Assembly (NCBI GenBank): GCA_018711785.1
Contig: DVHW01000218.1
Coordinates: 1 to 5,118 of the forward strand
Source: Candidatus Galloscillospira excrementavium
Lineage (GTDB): Bacteria > Bacillota > Clostridia > Oscillospirales > Oscillospiraceae
Length of the DNA: 5,118 nucleotides
Direction: 5' to 3'
Notes under the pieces: generated by a model
What the model saw: only the letters and a program-made list of their open reading frames with translations
Databases searched by the model: none
What the model was told of the DNA's origin: nothing
Position numbers and translations under genes: made by a program
Shown here: positions 1-5,118 of the stretch, in pieces
Layout of the letters: every line of letters begins with the position of its first letter
Numbering within the stretch: the stretch's first letter is position 1

Positions 1-586
1 CCGGCCCGGCCTTGATGGTCACCATGTCCGGCTCCAGCTCCAGCACTACGCCCCCCTCGTTCGTCAGATTGTGGAACCCGGAGGCCACGAAGGGCACCTT
101 GGTGGCAAAGCCCGAGTAGAGCCACACCCGGCCGTCGTCGTCCGTCAGCACCCCGGGGTCAAAGGGGAAGGGCTCCCCCGACCTGGTGCCCCAGATGTGT
201 CCGTCCGGGAACTTCACGTGCCCGTGGAACTGGTACTGCCCCGCCGGGGTGTCGCACACCGCCACCGCCATAATCCCCAGGAAGTCAAAGGCGTAATAGA
301 GGTAGTACCGCCCATCCGGGCCCCGGGTCACATCGGGGGCGTACATGCACCGGCGGCCCCCCTTGTTCATGGGGTCCTGGTCCTTTTTGTAGATGACCCC
401 CTCGTACCGCCAGCTGGTCAGGTCCTCCACCGGCGCCGACCAGCACACGTAGTCGTTCATGCAGAACAGCGGCCCCCCGAACCGGTCGTGGGACCCGTAC
501 ACATATACCCGGTCCCCGAACACGTGGGGCTCCCCGTCCGGGATGTACTCCCAGCTCGGGAGATATGGATTCACCGCCTGGGCCAT
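1..586 (-). CDS. Glycoside hydrolase family 43 protein, N-terminal part (cut by the left window edge)
   Basis: Family 43 five-bladed beta-propeller glycosidases mostly act as beta-xylosidases, alpha-L-arabinofuranosidases or arabinanases on plant polysaccharides. I translated this frame from the minus strand. The first 195 residues are present and the C-terminal part lies beyond base 1. The opening NPYLPSWEYIPDGEPHVF, then VYVYGSHD, is the typical first blade; Asp17 in IPDGEP is the likely catalytic base. MYAPDV around residues 81-86 carries the second conserved Asp (Asp85, orienting/pKa-modulating). The catalytic acid Glu would come later and is not visible. No signal peptide is seen, since the chain starts MAQAVNPYLPSWEY, so the enzyme is probably cytoplasmic and acts on imported oligosaccharides. 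The ATG at 586 is preceded by GGAG at 594-591 with a 4-base gap. It lies 84 bp downstream of the ROK gene and may be cotranscribed with it. The family is clear, but the substrate cannot be read from this fragment. Confidence 0.9.
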   Translation of the reverse strand, partial: MAQAVNPYLPSWEYIPDGEPHVFGDRVYVYGSHDRFGGPLFCMNDYVCWSAPVEDLTSWRYEGVIYKKDQDPMNKGGRRCMYAPDVTRGPDGRYYLYYAFDFLGIMAVAVCDTPAGQYQFHGHVKFPDGHIWGTRSGEPFPFDPGVLTDDDGRVWLYSGFATKVPFVASGFHNLTNEGGVVLELEPDMVTIKAGP

Positions 587-590
587 TGCT

Positions 591-594
591 CTCC
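591..594 (-). promoter_or_regulatory. Ribosome binding site of the GH43 gene
   Basis: GGAG lies four bases before the ATG at 586, within a purine-rich leader (AGAAAGGGTGTGGAGAGCA). It supports this start over an out-of-frame ATG at 596, whose frame gives a low-complexity Gly/Pro/Arg product. The spacing is slightly short. Confidence 0.55.
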
Positions 595-633
595 ACACCC
601 TTTCTTCTTGCTTTGGTCTGCCCCGATTCTCTC

Positions 634-641
634 CGTATACG
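634..641. other. Short palindrome CGTATACG in the ROK-GH43 gap
   Basis: The 84-bp gap between the ROK stop and the GH43 start contains the perfect 8-bp palindrome CGTATACG. Its flanks are A/T-rich (TCAAAAAG before it in the minus-strand direction). It could be half of a regulator site, but no convincing -35/-10 pair or rho-independent terminator was found here, and an 8-mer palindrome may be chance. Confidence 0.2.
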
Positions 642-670
642 CTTTTTGATTTTACGGCCATCTGCCTTTT

Positions 671-1804
671 CTAAATCTGGTCAACAAACTTATGGATAAA
701 GCAGAGGGCCGCACCGATGCTGTTGGACCGGTCGTGGTAACGGCAGACCGAGAGATAGGGGCTCTCCCGGTAGGCGGAGTCCAGGTCCGACAGCCGGCGG
801 CCGATGGCGTCGAACCGCTCGGCCAGGAACACCGACAGCTTCCCCCCCAGGACGATGCCGCAGTCCAGGGCCGTGTGGATGTTGCAGATGCCGATGGCCA
901 GGTCGTCCAGGTAGCTCTCCCACAGTCCGGTACAGGACGGATCTCCCGCCGACACCCGGCCGAAAAACTGCTCCAGGGTCAGGCCCAGGTCGTCGGACAG
1001 CCGGGCGGTGGAGCAGTACGCCTCCAGGCAGCCCCGGCGGCCGCAGCTGCACGGCGCCCCGCCCGGGTGGACGCACATGTGCCCAAACTCCCCGGAGCGG
1101 CCGCTATTGCCCAGATAGACCACCCAGGAGACCAGAATGGCCCCGCCCACACCCCGGCTCAGGGACAGATAGGCCATGTGCTCCACCCCGGTCCGGCCCC
1201 AGCACTCGGCAAAGCCACCGGCATTGGCGTCGTTCACCAGGTGGACCGGATAGGGGATGGCGCTCACCAGCGCCCCGATGTCCAGCTGCCGGATGCCCAG
1301 GGTGTAGGCGCCGGTGAGGCTGGCCTGGTCCCCGTCCACAATGCCGGGCACCGTGATGCCCACACCCAGCAGCTTCTCCCGGGGCACCCCCGTCTCGTCC
1401 AGAAACGCCTCGATGGTCCGGGCAAGCCGGTCAGCGTACTCCCGGTCGGCCCGGAAGGGGCGCTGGACCACCCGGAAGCCCACCTCCCGCACCTGGAGGT
1501 CCAGGGCCACCAGTCGGATGTGGTTGGAGGACAGCTCCACCCCCACCGCGTACCGCGCCCCGGGCACCACCGTCAGGATGCGGGGCTTGCGCCCTCCGCT
1601 GGAGTCGGCGGTCTCCGAGTTGTCGATGAGCCCCTCCTCCAAGAGTTCATTCAGGTTCTGGGTCAGGGTGGGCAGGCTCATGGACGGCGCATAGGCCAGG
1701 TCCTGTTTGGTCACCGGCTCGGTGGCCTCGTAGAGATAGCGGAATACCCGGTTCCGGTTCGCTCGACGCACTTCTATGGTAGAGTGCAGTATCACATTTT
1801 TCAT
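671..1804 (-). CDS. ROK-family transcriptional regulator (NagC/XylR type)
   Basis: This 377-residue protein has the usual length and two-part layout of ROK repressors. Residues 10-62 form a winged helix-turn-helix: TKQDLAYAPSMSLPTLTQNL carries the helix-turn-helix, followed by ELLEEGLI and the wing GGRKPR. Residues 84-377 form the ROK sugar-binding domain (YAVGVELSS, GVGITVPGIVDG, LVNDANAGGFAE). The sugar-contact motif EFGH is at 239-242. The zinc site is His242, Cys252, Cys254 and Cys259 (CSCGRRGCLEAY). Where ROK sugar kinases have the phosphate loop GTGxGGG, this protein reads SRGVGGA at 216-222, so it very probably does not phosphorylate sugar. It likely binds a pathway sugar or uronate as effector. 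It follows the hexuronate genes on the same strand after an AT-rich gap and precedes a GH43 gene, so it is a candidate regulator of both. The ATG at 1804 lacks a good Shine-Dalgarno; a GTG at codon 4 is a possible alternative. The effector is unknown. Confidence 0.93.
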   Translation of the reverse strand: MKNVILHSTIEVRRANRNRVFRYLYEATEPVTKQDLAYAPSMSLPTLTQNLNELLEEGLIDNSETADSSGGRKPRILTVVPGARYAVGVELSSNHIRLVALDLQVREVGFRVVQRPFRADREYADRLARTIEAFLDETGVPREKLLGVGITVPGIVDGDQASLTGAYTLGIRQLDIGALVSAIPYPVHLVNDANAGGFAECWGRTGVEHMAYLSLSRGVGGAILVSWVVYLGNSGRSGEFGHMCVHPGGAPCSCGRRGCLEAYCSTARLSDDLGLTLEQFFGRVSAGDPSCTGLWESYLDDLAIGICNIHTALDCGIVLGGKLSVFLAERFDAIGRRLSDLDSAYRESPYLSVCRYHDRSNSIGAALCFIHKFVDQI

Positions 1805-1909
1805 TTTCTATTACTTGGCTTTATTGAACTACATCCTAATTGTTAGAATTTATTGTAAATATCAAAAAATGGTGTTCTGCCACAATATTTTAAGCTGCCA
1901 TCTCTTCCG
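1805..1909 (-). promoter_or_regulatory. AT-rich intergenic region, candidate promoter of the ROK gene
   Basis: This 105-bp stretch is strikingly AT-rich compared with the GC-rich coding DNA on both sides, as expected of a control region. Reading the minus strand, TACAAT at 1857-1852 matches five of six bases of a -10 box. No good -35 lies 16-18 bases upstream, so the promoter may depend on an activator or be weak. Transcription would start around 1845, leaving a leader of about 40 nucleotides before the ROK ATG. The leader has no strong Shine-Dalgarno near the start. This region is the likeliest place for a separate ROK promoter. Confidence 0.35.
1836..1846. promoter_or_regulatory. Candidate operator palindrome CTAATTGTTAG
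   Basis: CTAA and TTAG form an inverted repeat around TTG. One further matching outer pair makes TCCTAATTGTTAGAA an imperfect 15-bp dyad. It would sit at the start point of transcription set by the TACAAT -10 candidate, a position where a repressor such as the adjacent ROK protein would block its own synthesis. It is short and found by eye, and AT-rich DNA yields such dyads by chance, so this is suggestive only. Confidence 0.25.
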
Positions 1910-2755
1910 TCACACCCCGGAGTAGGCGGCGAAGCCGGCGTCGATGGGCAGCACCACGCCGGTGATGGCGCTGGCGGCCTTGTCGTCGCACAGGAAGAAC
2001 ACGCCGCCCAGCAGCTCGCGGCTCTCCACGAACCGGTTCATGGGGGTGCCCGCCAGGATCTTGGCCGTGCGGGGGGTGGGGGTGCCGTCCTCATTGAAGA
2101 GGAGCTTCCGGTTCTGGTTGGACACCAGGAACCCGGGGGCGATGGCGTTGCAGCGGATGCCGCTGCCCGCGAAGTGGGTGGCCAGCCACTGGGTGAAGTT
2201 GCTGATGGCCGCCTTGGCCCCCGAGTAGGCGGGGATCTTGGTCAGGGGGATATAGGCGTTCATGGAGGAGATGTTCAGGATGCAGCCGTGCTGCTTGGCC
2301 ACCATGTCCTTGGCAAAGACCTGGGTGGGCAGCAGGGAGCCCTGGAAGTTCAGCTTGAACACGAAGTCCACCCCGCCGGCATCCAGGTCGAAGAAGGTCT
2401 TCTGCCCCGGCTTGGCCTCGTGCTGGTACTCGTTGTCCGTGGTGGCACGGGGGTTGTTGCCACCCGCGCCGTTGATGAGGATGTCACAGGGGCCCAGGTC
2501 ACGGAGCACCTGCTCATGGACGGCGTCCAGTGCCTCCCGCTCCAGCACGTTGGCCTTGTAGCCCTCGCAGACATAGCCCTCAGCCCTGCACTCCTCGGCC
2601 AGCTTCTTCACCGCCTCCTCGTTCAGGTCCAGAGCCGCCACCTTGGCGCCCGCCTGGGCAAAGGCCCGTGCCATCTCACCGCACAGCACGCCGCCCGCGC
2701 CGGTGATCACCACGACTTTACCGGTAAAATCCACGTTCAGGGGAAGATCGATCAT
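1910..2755 (-). CDS. uxuB: D-mannonate oxidoreductase (fructuronate reductase), short-chain dehydrogenase type
   Basis: This enzyme likely reduces D-fructuronate to D-mannonate with NAD(P)H in the cytoplasm, the middle step of glucuronate breakdown. The 281-residue protein is a classical SDR. The cofactor loop is TGAGGVLCG at 18-26, Asp43 (ALDLN) follows the second strand, and NGAGGNNP at 95-102 is the NNAG equivalent. The catalytic set is Asn136, Ser154, Tyr167 and Lys171 (Ser thirteen residues before Tyr; YSGAK). An insertion at about 103-130, containing KTFFDLDAGG and leading into LNFQGSLLPTQVF, is to my knowledge characteristic of the Bacillota UxuB/YjmF group and unlike the long-chain E. 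coli UxuB. The position directly after uxuA supports the role. The ATG at 2755 has AAAGGAG nine bases upstream. It lies 30 bp after the uxuA stop, in the same operon. Another sugar-acid specificity is possible, since SDR substrates are hard to read from sequence. Confidence 0.88.
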   Translation of the reverse strand: MIDLPLNVDFTGKVVVITGAGGVLCGEMARAFAQAGAKVAALDLNEEAVKKLAEECRAEGYVCEGYKANVLEREALDAVHEQVLRDLGPCDILINGAGGNNPRATTDNEYQHEAKPGQKTFFDLDAGGVDFVFKLNFQGSLLPTQVFAKDMVAKQHGCILNISSMNAYIPLTKIPAYSGAKAAISNFTQWLATHFAGSGIRCNAIAPGFLVSNQNRKLLFNEDGTPTPRTAKILAGTPMNRFVESRELLGGVFFLCDDKAASAITGVVLPIDAGFAAYSGV

Positions 2756-2764
2756 AACGCAATA

Positions 2765-2771
2765 CTCCTTT
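2765..2771 (-). promoter_or_regulatory. Ribosome binding site of uxuB, partly inside a hairpin
   Basis: AAAGGAG is a near-consensus Shine-Dalgarno, nine bases before the uxuB ATG, and it fixes that start. Its AAAGG portion is the 3' arm of a potential hairpin (2767-2781), so accessibility may depend on RNA folding. Confidence 0.8.
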
Positions 2772-2781
2772 CTCCGAAAGG
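2767..2781 (-). other. Potential Shine-Dalgarno-sequestering hairpin (stem B)
   Basis: In the mRNA, CCUUUC (2781-2776) can pair perfectly with GAAAGG (2772-2767) around a GGA triloop. The 3' arm contains most of the uxuB Shine-Dalgarno. The pairing is visible directly; a role in translation control is inference. It shares CCUU with the competing upstream stem at 2778-2800, so the two cannot form together. Confidence 0.45.
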
Positions 2782-2800
2782 CCCCTCACTTGTGGGCCTT
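2778..2800 (-). other. GC-rich hairpin over the uxuA stop codon (stem A)
   Basis: In the mRNA, AAGGCCC (2800-2794) pairs perfectly with GGGCCUU (2784-2778) around a nine-base loop that carries the uxuA UGA. One G-U pair could extend the outer end. No U-run follows, so it is not a standard rho-independent terminator. It could be an mRNA-stability or processing element, or one half of a switch with the downstream hairpin. Confidence 0.5.
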
Positions 2801-3832
2801 CTCGCAGGCCTCGAACAGCCCGTTGATATACGCCGCGCCCAGGGCCCGGTCGTACAGGCCGTAGCCAGGCTTTCCTGTCTCGCCCCAGATCATCCGCCCG
2901 TGGTCCGGCCGCACATAGCCGTCGAACCCGGTCTCCACCAGGGCCTTCACGATCTCGTACATATCCAGGCTCCCGCAGCTGGACAGGTGGGCCCGCTCCT
3001 CGAAGGAGCCGTCGTCCAGGATCTTCACGTTCCGGATGTGCATGAAGGCGATGCGCCCCATGGCGGAGTACTTGCGCACCATGGCCGCCACGTCGTTGCT
3101 CTTCGCGCAGCCCAGGCTCCCGGTACACAGGCACAGGCAGTTGGCCGGGCTGTCGTAGAGCTTCAGGAACCGGTCCAGGTTCTCCTCGCAGGTGATGATC
3201 CGGGGCAGGCCGAAGATGGGGTACGGGGGGTCGTCGGGGTGGATGGCCATCTTCACCCCGCACTCCTCCGCCACCGGGATCACCTTCTTCAAAAACCGCT
3301 CCAGGTTGGCCCAAAGGCCCTCCTCGCCCAGCTCCCCGTAGGCCGAGATCAGCTCCCGCACCTCCTCCTGGGTGTAGCTGGAGTCCCACCCGGGCAGGTG
3401 GATGTCGTCCTTCAGCGGGTCCAGCCCCTTCATCTGCTCCCAGTACATCACCAGGCTGGTGGAGCCGTCCGCCCCCTTCTTGTCCAGCTGGGTCCGGGTC
3501 CAGTCAAAGACGGGCATGAAGTTGTAGGTCACGCACTTCACGCCGTATTTGGCGCACCGCCGGATGTTCTCACAGTAGACCTCCAGCAGCTCCTCCACGT
3601 TCCCACGGCCCAGCTTGATGTCCTCGTGGACCGGGATGGACTCCACCACGTCGAAAATGAGGCCGTTGTCCTCGCAGTCCTGCTTCAGCGCCGCCAGGCT
3701 CTCCTCCGGCCACACCTCGCCGGGCTTCACGTCGTACACCGCCGTGACGATGCTCCGCATGCCCGGGATCTGGCGGATGTACTCCAGCGGGATGGGGTCG
3801 CTCTTGCCATACCAGCGGAAGGAAAGTTTCAT
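2786..3832 (-). CDS. uxuA: Mannonate dehydratase
   Basis: UxuA removes water from D-mannonate to give 2-keto-3-deoxy-D-gluconate, using a divalent metal (Mn2+ in characterised relatives), in the cytoplasm. The 348-residue protein is a xylose-isomerase-like TIM barrel. It opens with the family hallmark [20 protein letters not shown]. Further hallmarks are [14 protein letters not shown] (about 101-114), MAIHPDDPP (195-203), [16 protein letters not shown] and the closing VRPDHGR. Likely metal ligands are His198, Cys236, His265 and Asp310. His311 in the same DHGR motif and Tyr324 match the catalytic His/Tyr recalled for the Streptococcus suis enzyme. The start is taken at the ATG at 3832, not the in-frame ATG at 3862. 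The shorter protein begins where relatives do, and GGGGAG lies six bases upstream. The gene lies 26 bp after uxaC and 30 bp before uxuB, so the three genes are one unit. It is shorter than E. coli UxuA (394 residues), as in many Firmicutes. Confidence 0.96.
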   Translation of the reverse strand: MKLSFRWYGKSDPIPLEYIRQIPGMRSIVTAVYDVKPGEVWPEESLAALKQDCEDNGLIFDVVESIPVHEDIKLGRGNVEELLEVYCENIRRCAKYGVKCVTYNFMPVFDWTRTQLDKKGADGSTSLVMYWEQMKGLDPLKDDIHLPGWDSSYTQEEVRELISAYGELGEEGLWANLERFLKKVIPVAEECGVKMAIHPDDPPYPIFGLPRIITCEENLDRFLKLYDSPANCLCLCTGSLGCAKSNDVAAMVRKYSAMGRIAFMHIRNVKILDDGSFEERAHLSSCGSLDMYEIVKALVETGFDGYVRPDHGRMIWGETGKPGYGLYDRALGAAYINGLFEACEKAHK

Positions 3833-3838
3833 GCTCCT

Positions 3839-3844
3839 CTCCCC
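3839..3844 (-). promoter_or_regulatory. Ribosome binding site of uxuA
   Basis: GGGGAG lies six bases before the ATG at 3832, in an all-purine run (AAAAGGGGAGAGGAG). It decides the start against the ATG at 3862, which overlaps the uxaC stop and would place this site inside the coding region. A second AGGAG one base from the ATG is too close to be the main site. Confidence 0.75.
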
Positions 3845-3858
3845 TTTTCTTTTCAATA

Positions 3859-5118
3859 TCACAGGTTAAAATACCGCTTGGCGTTCCGGTAGCAGATGTC
3901 CGCCACCAGGCCGCCCACGGTCTCCAGGTCATTGGGGTACTCCCCGTTCTCCACCCACCGGCCCAGCAGGGCGCAGAGCACCCGGCGGAAGTACTCGTGC
4001 CGGGCGTAGCTCAAAAGGCTCCGGCTGTCGGTGAGCATGCCGATGAAGTTGCCCAGGATGCTCAAATTGGCCAGGCTGGTCAGGTGCTCGGTCATGCCCG
4101 CCTTGTGGTCGTTGAACCACCAGGCGCTGCCGTGCTGGATCTTCCCCGGCACCTCGGGGCCCTGGAAGGCCCCCAGCAGGGTGTCGATCCAGGCGTTGTC
4201 CGCCGGGTTCAGGCTGTACAGCACCGTCTTGGGCAGGTTCCCCTCCCGCTCCAGGGTGTCCAGCAGGCGGTAGAGGGCGGCGCAGCTGTCGGTCACCGCG
4301 ATGCAGTCAAAGCCGGTGTCCGGCCCCAGCTCCTCCAGCATGCGGGTGTTGGGGTTGCGCATGCAGCTGAAGTGGAGCTGCATCACCCACCCCAGCCGCC
4401 TGTACTCCCGGGCGCAGTGGAGCAGCAGGGCGGTCTGGTAGCCCTCCGCCTCCTCCCGGGTGAGGCGCTCGCCCGCGCGGGCCCTGTTCAGGGCCGCCGT
4501 GGCCGCCTCGTCGCTCACTTCCCGGCACATCACATAGTCCAGCCCGTGGTCCGCCGCGCGGCACCCGTGGGCGGCAAAGAAGGCGATGCGCTCGCTCAGC
4601 GCCCGGCGCATCTCCTCGATGGTGGTGATGCCGTGCCCCACCGTTTCCTCCAGCTTGGCCACGTAGCCGGCAAAGCCCGCCTTGTGCAGGTTCACCGCCG
4701 GGTCCGGCCGGAAGCTGGGCAGCACCTGGGGGGAAAAGCTCTCATCCCCGGAGAGCTTCTCGTGCCAAATAAGGTCGCTGCACGGATCGTCGGTGGTGCC
4801 CACCATGGCCACGTTGCTCTGCCGGATCAGCCCCCGGGCGCTCATGCCCGGGTCGTTTTCCAGCTTGTCGCTGCACAGGTCCCACACCGCCTGGGCGGTC
4901 TCCCCGTTCAGGACGCCGGTGTAGCCGAAGTAGTTCTTCAGCTCCAGGTGGCACCAGTGGTACATGGGGTTGCCGATGGCCCGGGGCAGCGCCTCGGCGA
5001 ACTTCTGAAACTTCTCCCGCCCGGGCGCGGCCCCGGTGATGTACTCCTCCGGCACCCCGTTGGAGCGCATCAGCCGCCACTTGTAGTGGTCTCCCCCCAG
5101 CCACACCTGGGACAGGTC
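3859..5118 (-). CDS. uxaC: Uronate (glucuronate/galacturonate) isomerase, N-terminus cut by the right window edge
   Basis: UxaC interconverts D-glucuronate and D-fructuronate (and D-galacturonate and D-tagaturonate), the first cytoplasmic step of hexuronate use. The 419 residues present align in order with the E. coli protein: [50 protein letters not shown], then [10 protein letters not shown] and YSLNPADN. They are followed by [10 protein letters not shown] and [19 protein letters not shown]. The Asp of DSRS (fragment residue 364) is the conserved late amidohydrolase aspartate. The first 50 or so residues, with the metal-binding HxH, lie beyond base 5118. The GTG at 5106 is therefore an internal valine and not a start. 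The frame is open to the very edge. It is followed after 26 bp by uxuA. With uxuA and uxuB downstream, glucuronate is the obvious substrate; no uxaA or uxaB is in view to show galacturonate use. Confidence 0.97.
   Translation of the reverse strand, partial: DLSQVWLGGDHYKWRLMRSNGVPEEYITGAAPGREKFQKFAEALPRAIGNPMYHWCHLELKNYFGYTGVLNGETAQAVWDLCSDKLENDPGMSARGLIRQSNVAMVGTTDDPCSDLIWHEKLSGDESFSPQVLPSFRPDPAVNLHKAGFAGYVAKLEETVGHGITTIEEMRRALSERIAFFAAHGCRAADHGLDYVMCREVSDEAATAALNRARAGERLTREEAEGYQTALLLHCAREYRRLGWVMQLHFSCMRNPNTRMLEELGPDTGFDCIAVTDSCAALYRLLDTLEREGNLPKTVLYSLNPADNAWIDTLLGAFQGPEVPGKIQHGSAWWFNDHKAGMTEHLTSLANLSILGNFIGMLTDSRSLLSYARHEYFRRVLCALLGRWVENGEYPNDLETVGGLVADICYRNAKRYFNL

Noticed and set aside
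71..649. A plus-strand open frame (192 codons) over the left edge
   Set aside because: The minus-strand frame from 586 gives an unmistakable GH43 N-terminus; this one is a Pro/Val/His-rich shadow.
692..1846. A plus-strand open frame (384 codons) antisense to the ROK gene
   Set aside because: It is a shadow of a protein with clear helix-turn-helix and ROK motifs, and the product shows no family features.
1864..1884. Possible terminator after uxuB: a TGG/CCA stem followed by six T residues on the minus strand
   Set aside because: The stem is only three pairs plus a G-T wobble, too weak for a rho-independent terminator. The T-run is expected in such AT-rich DNA.
3833..3862. Upstream ATG at 3862 as the uxuA start, overlapping the uxaC stop
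   Set aside because: The extra residues [10 protein letters not shown] come from the Shine-Dalgarno leader and have no counterpart in relatives. The ATG at 3832 has well-placed GGGGAG.
2174..3892. A long plus-strand open frame (572 codons) running antisense across uxuB, uxuA and the end of uxaC
   Set aside because: Its product is a low-complexity Leu/Val/His/Gly/Pro-rich chain with no recognisable domain. The opposite strand encodes two clearly recognisable enzymes and the end of a third. GC-rich third positions on the real strand suppress stops in this frame.
5104..5106. GTG as a start codon of uxaC
   Set aside because: Homology continues upstream into the window edge (D-L-S-Q before it corresponds to the LYDIW region of E. 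coli UxaC), and an enzyme starting here would lack the metal-binding HxH strand.
1..5118. CRISPR array, tRNA/rRNA, insertion sequence or attachment site
   Set aside because: No spaced direct repeats, no tRNA-like cloverleaf or rRNA stretch, no transposase frame and no terminal inverted repeats were seen on either strand.

Overview
The window is GC-rich DNA, and all five genes that can be supported lie on the minus strand, so transcription runs from high to low coordinates. The proteins look like those of a high-GC anaerobic Clostridium-type Firmicute, plausibly a gut Oscillospiraceae (Flavonifractor/Lawsonibacter-like) bacterium. The reasons are the Bacillota-style short-chain dehydrogenase serving as fructuronate reductase, a short UxuA, a ROK regulator whose kinase loop is lost, strong purine-rich Shine-Dalgarno sites and very GC-rich third positions. 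The taxonomic call is an inference from style and no phylogeny was run.

Layout in transcription order: (1) 5118-3859, uxaC, hexuronate isomerase, missing about 50 N-terminal residues beyond the right edge; (2) 3832-2786, uxuA, mannonate dehydratase; (3) 2755-1910, uxuB-type SDR, fructuronate reductase (D-mannonate oxidoreductase); (4) an AT-rich 105-bp gap at 1909-1805 with a possible promoter and operator; (5) 1804-671, a ROK-family transcriptional regulator; (6) an 84-bp gap; (7) 586-1, the N-terminal 195 residues of a glycoside hydrolase family 43 protein, cut by the left edge. There is no gene-free stretch longer than 105 bp. The large plus-strand open frames are antisense shadows caused by the high GC content.

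How it works together: the three enzymes form the glucuronate arm of the hexuronate (Ashwell) pathway. UxaC converts D-glucuronate to D-fructuronate, the SDR reduces that to D-mannonate, and UxuA dehydrates D-mannonate to 2-keto-3-deoxy-D-gluconate (KDG). The KDG kinase, KDPG aldolase and an uptake system are not in the window. The three genes are spaced by 26 and 30 bp and are almost certainly one operon. The ROK regulator is a candidate controller, and the GH43 enzyme suggests a wider locus for plant glucurono-/arabinoxylan or similar uronate-bearing glycans.

No unknown system is evident. The most interesting non-coding signal is a pair of mutually exclusive hairpins at the uxuA/uxuB junction (2767-2800). 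One overlaps the uxuA stop codon and the other would bury the uxuB Shine-Dalgarno.
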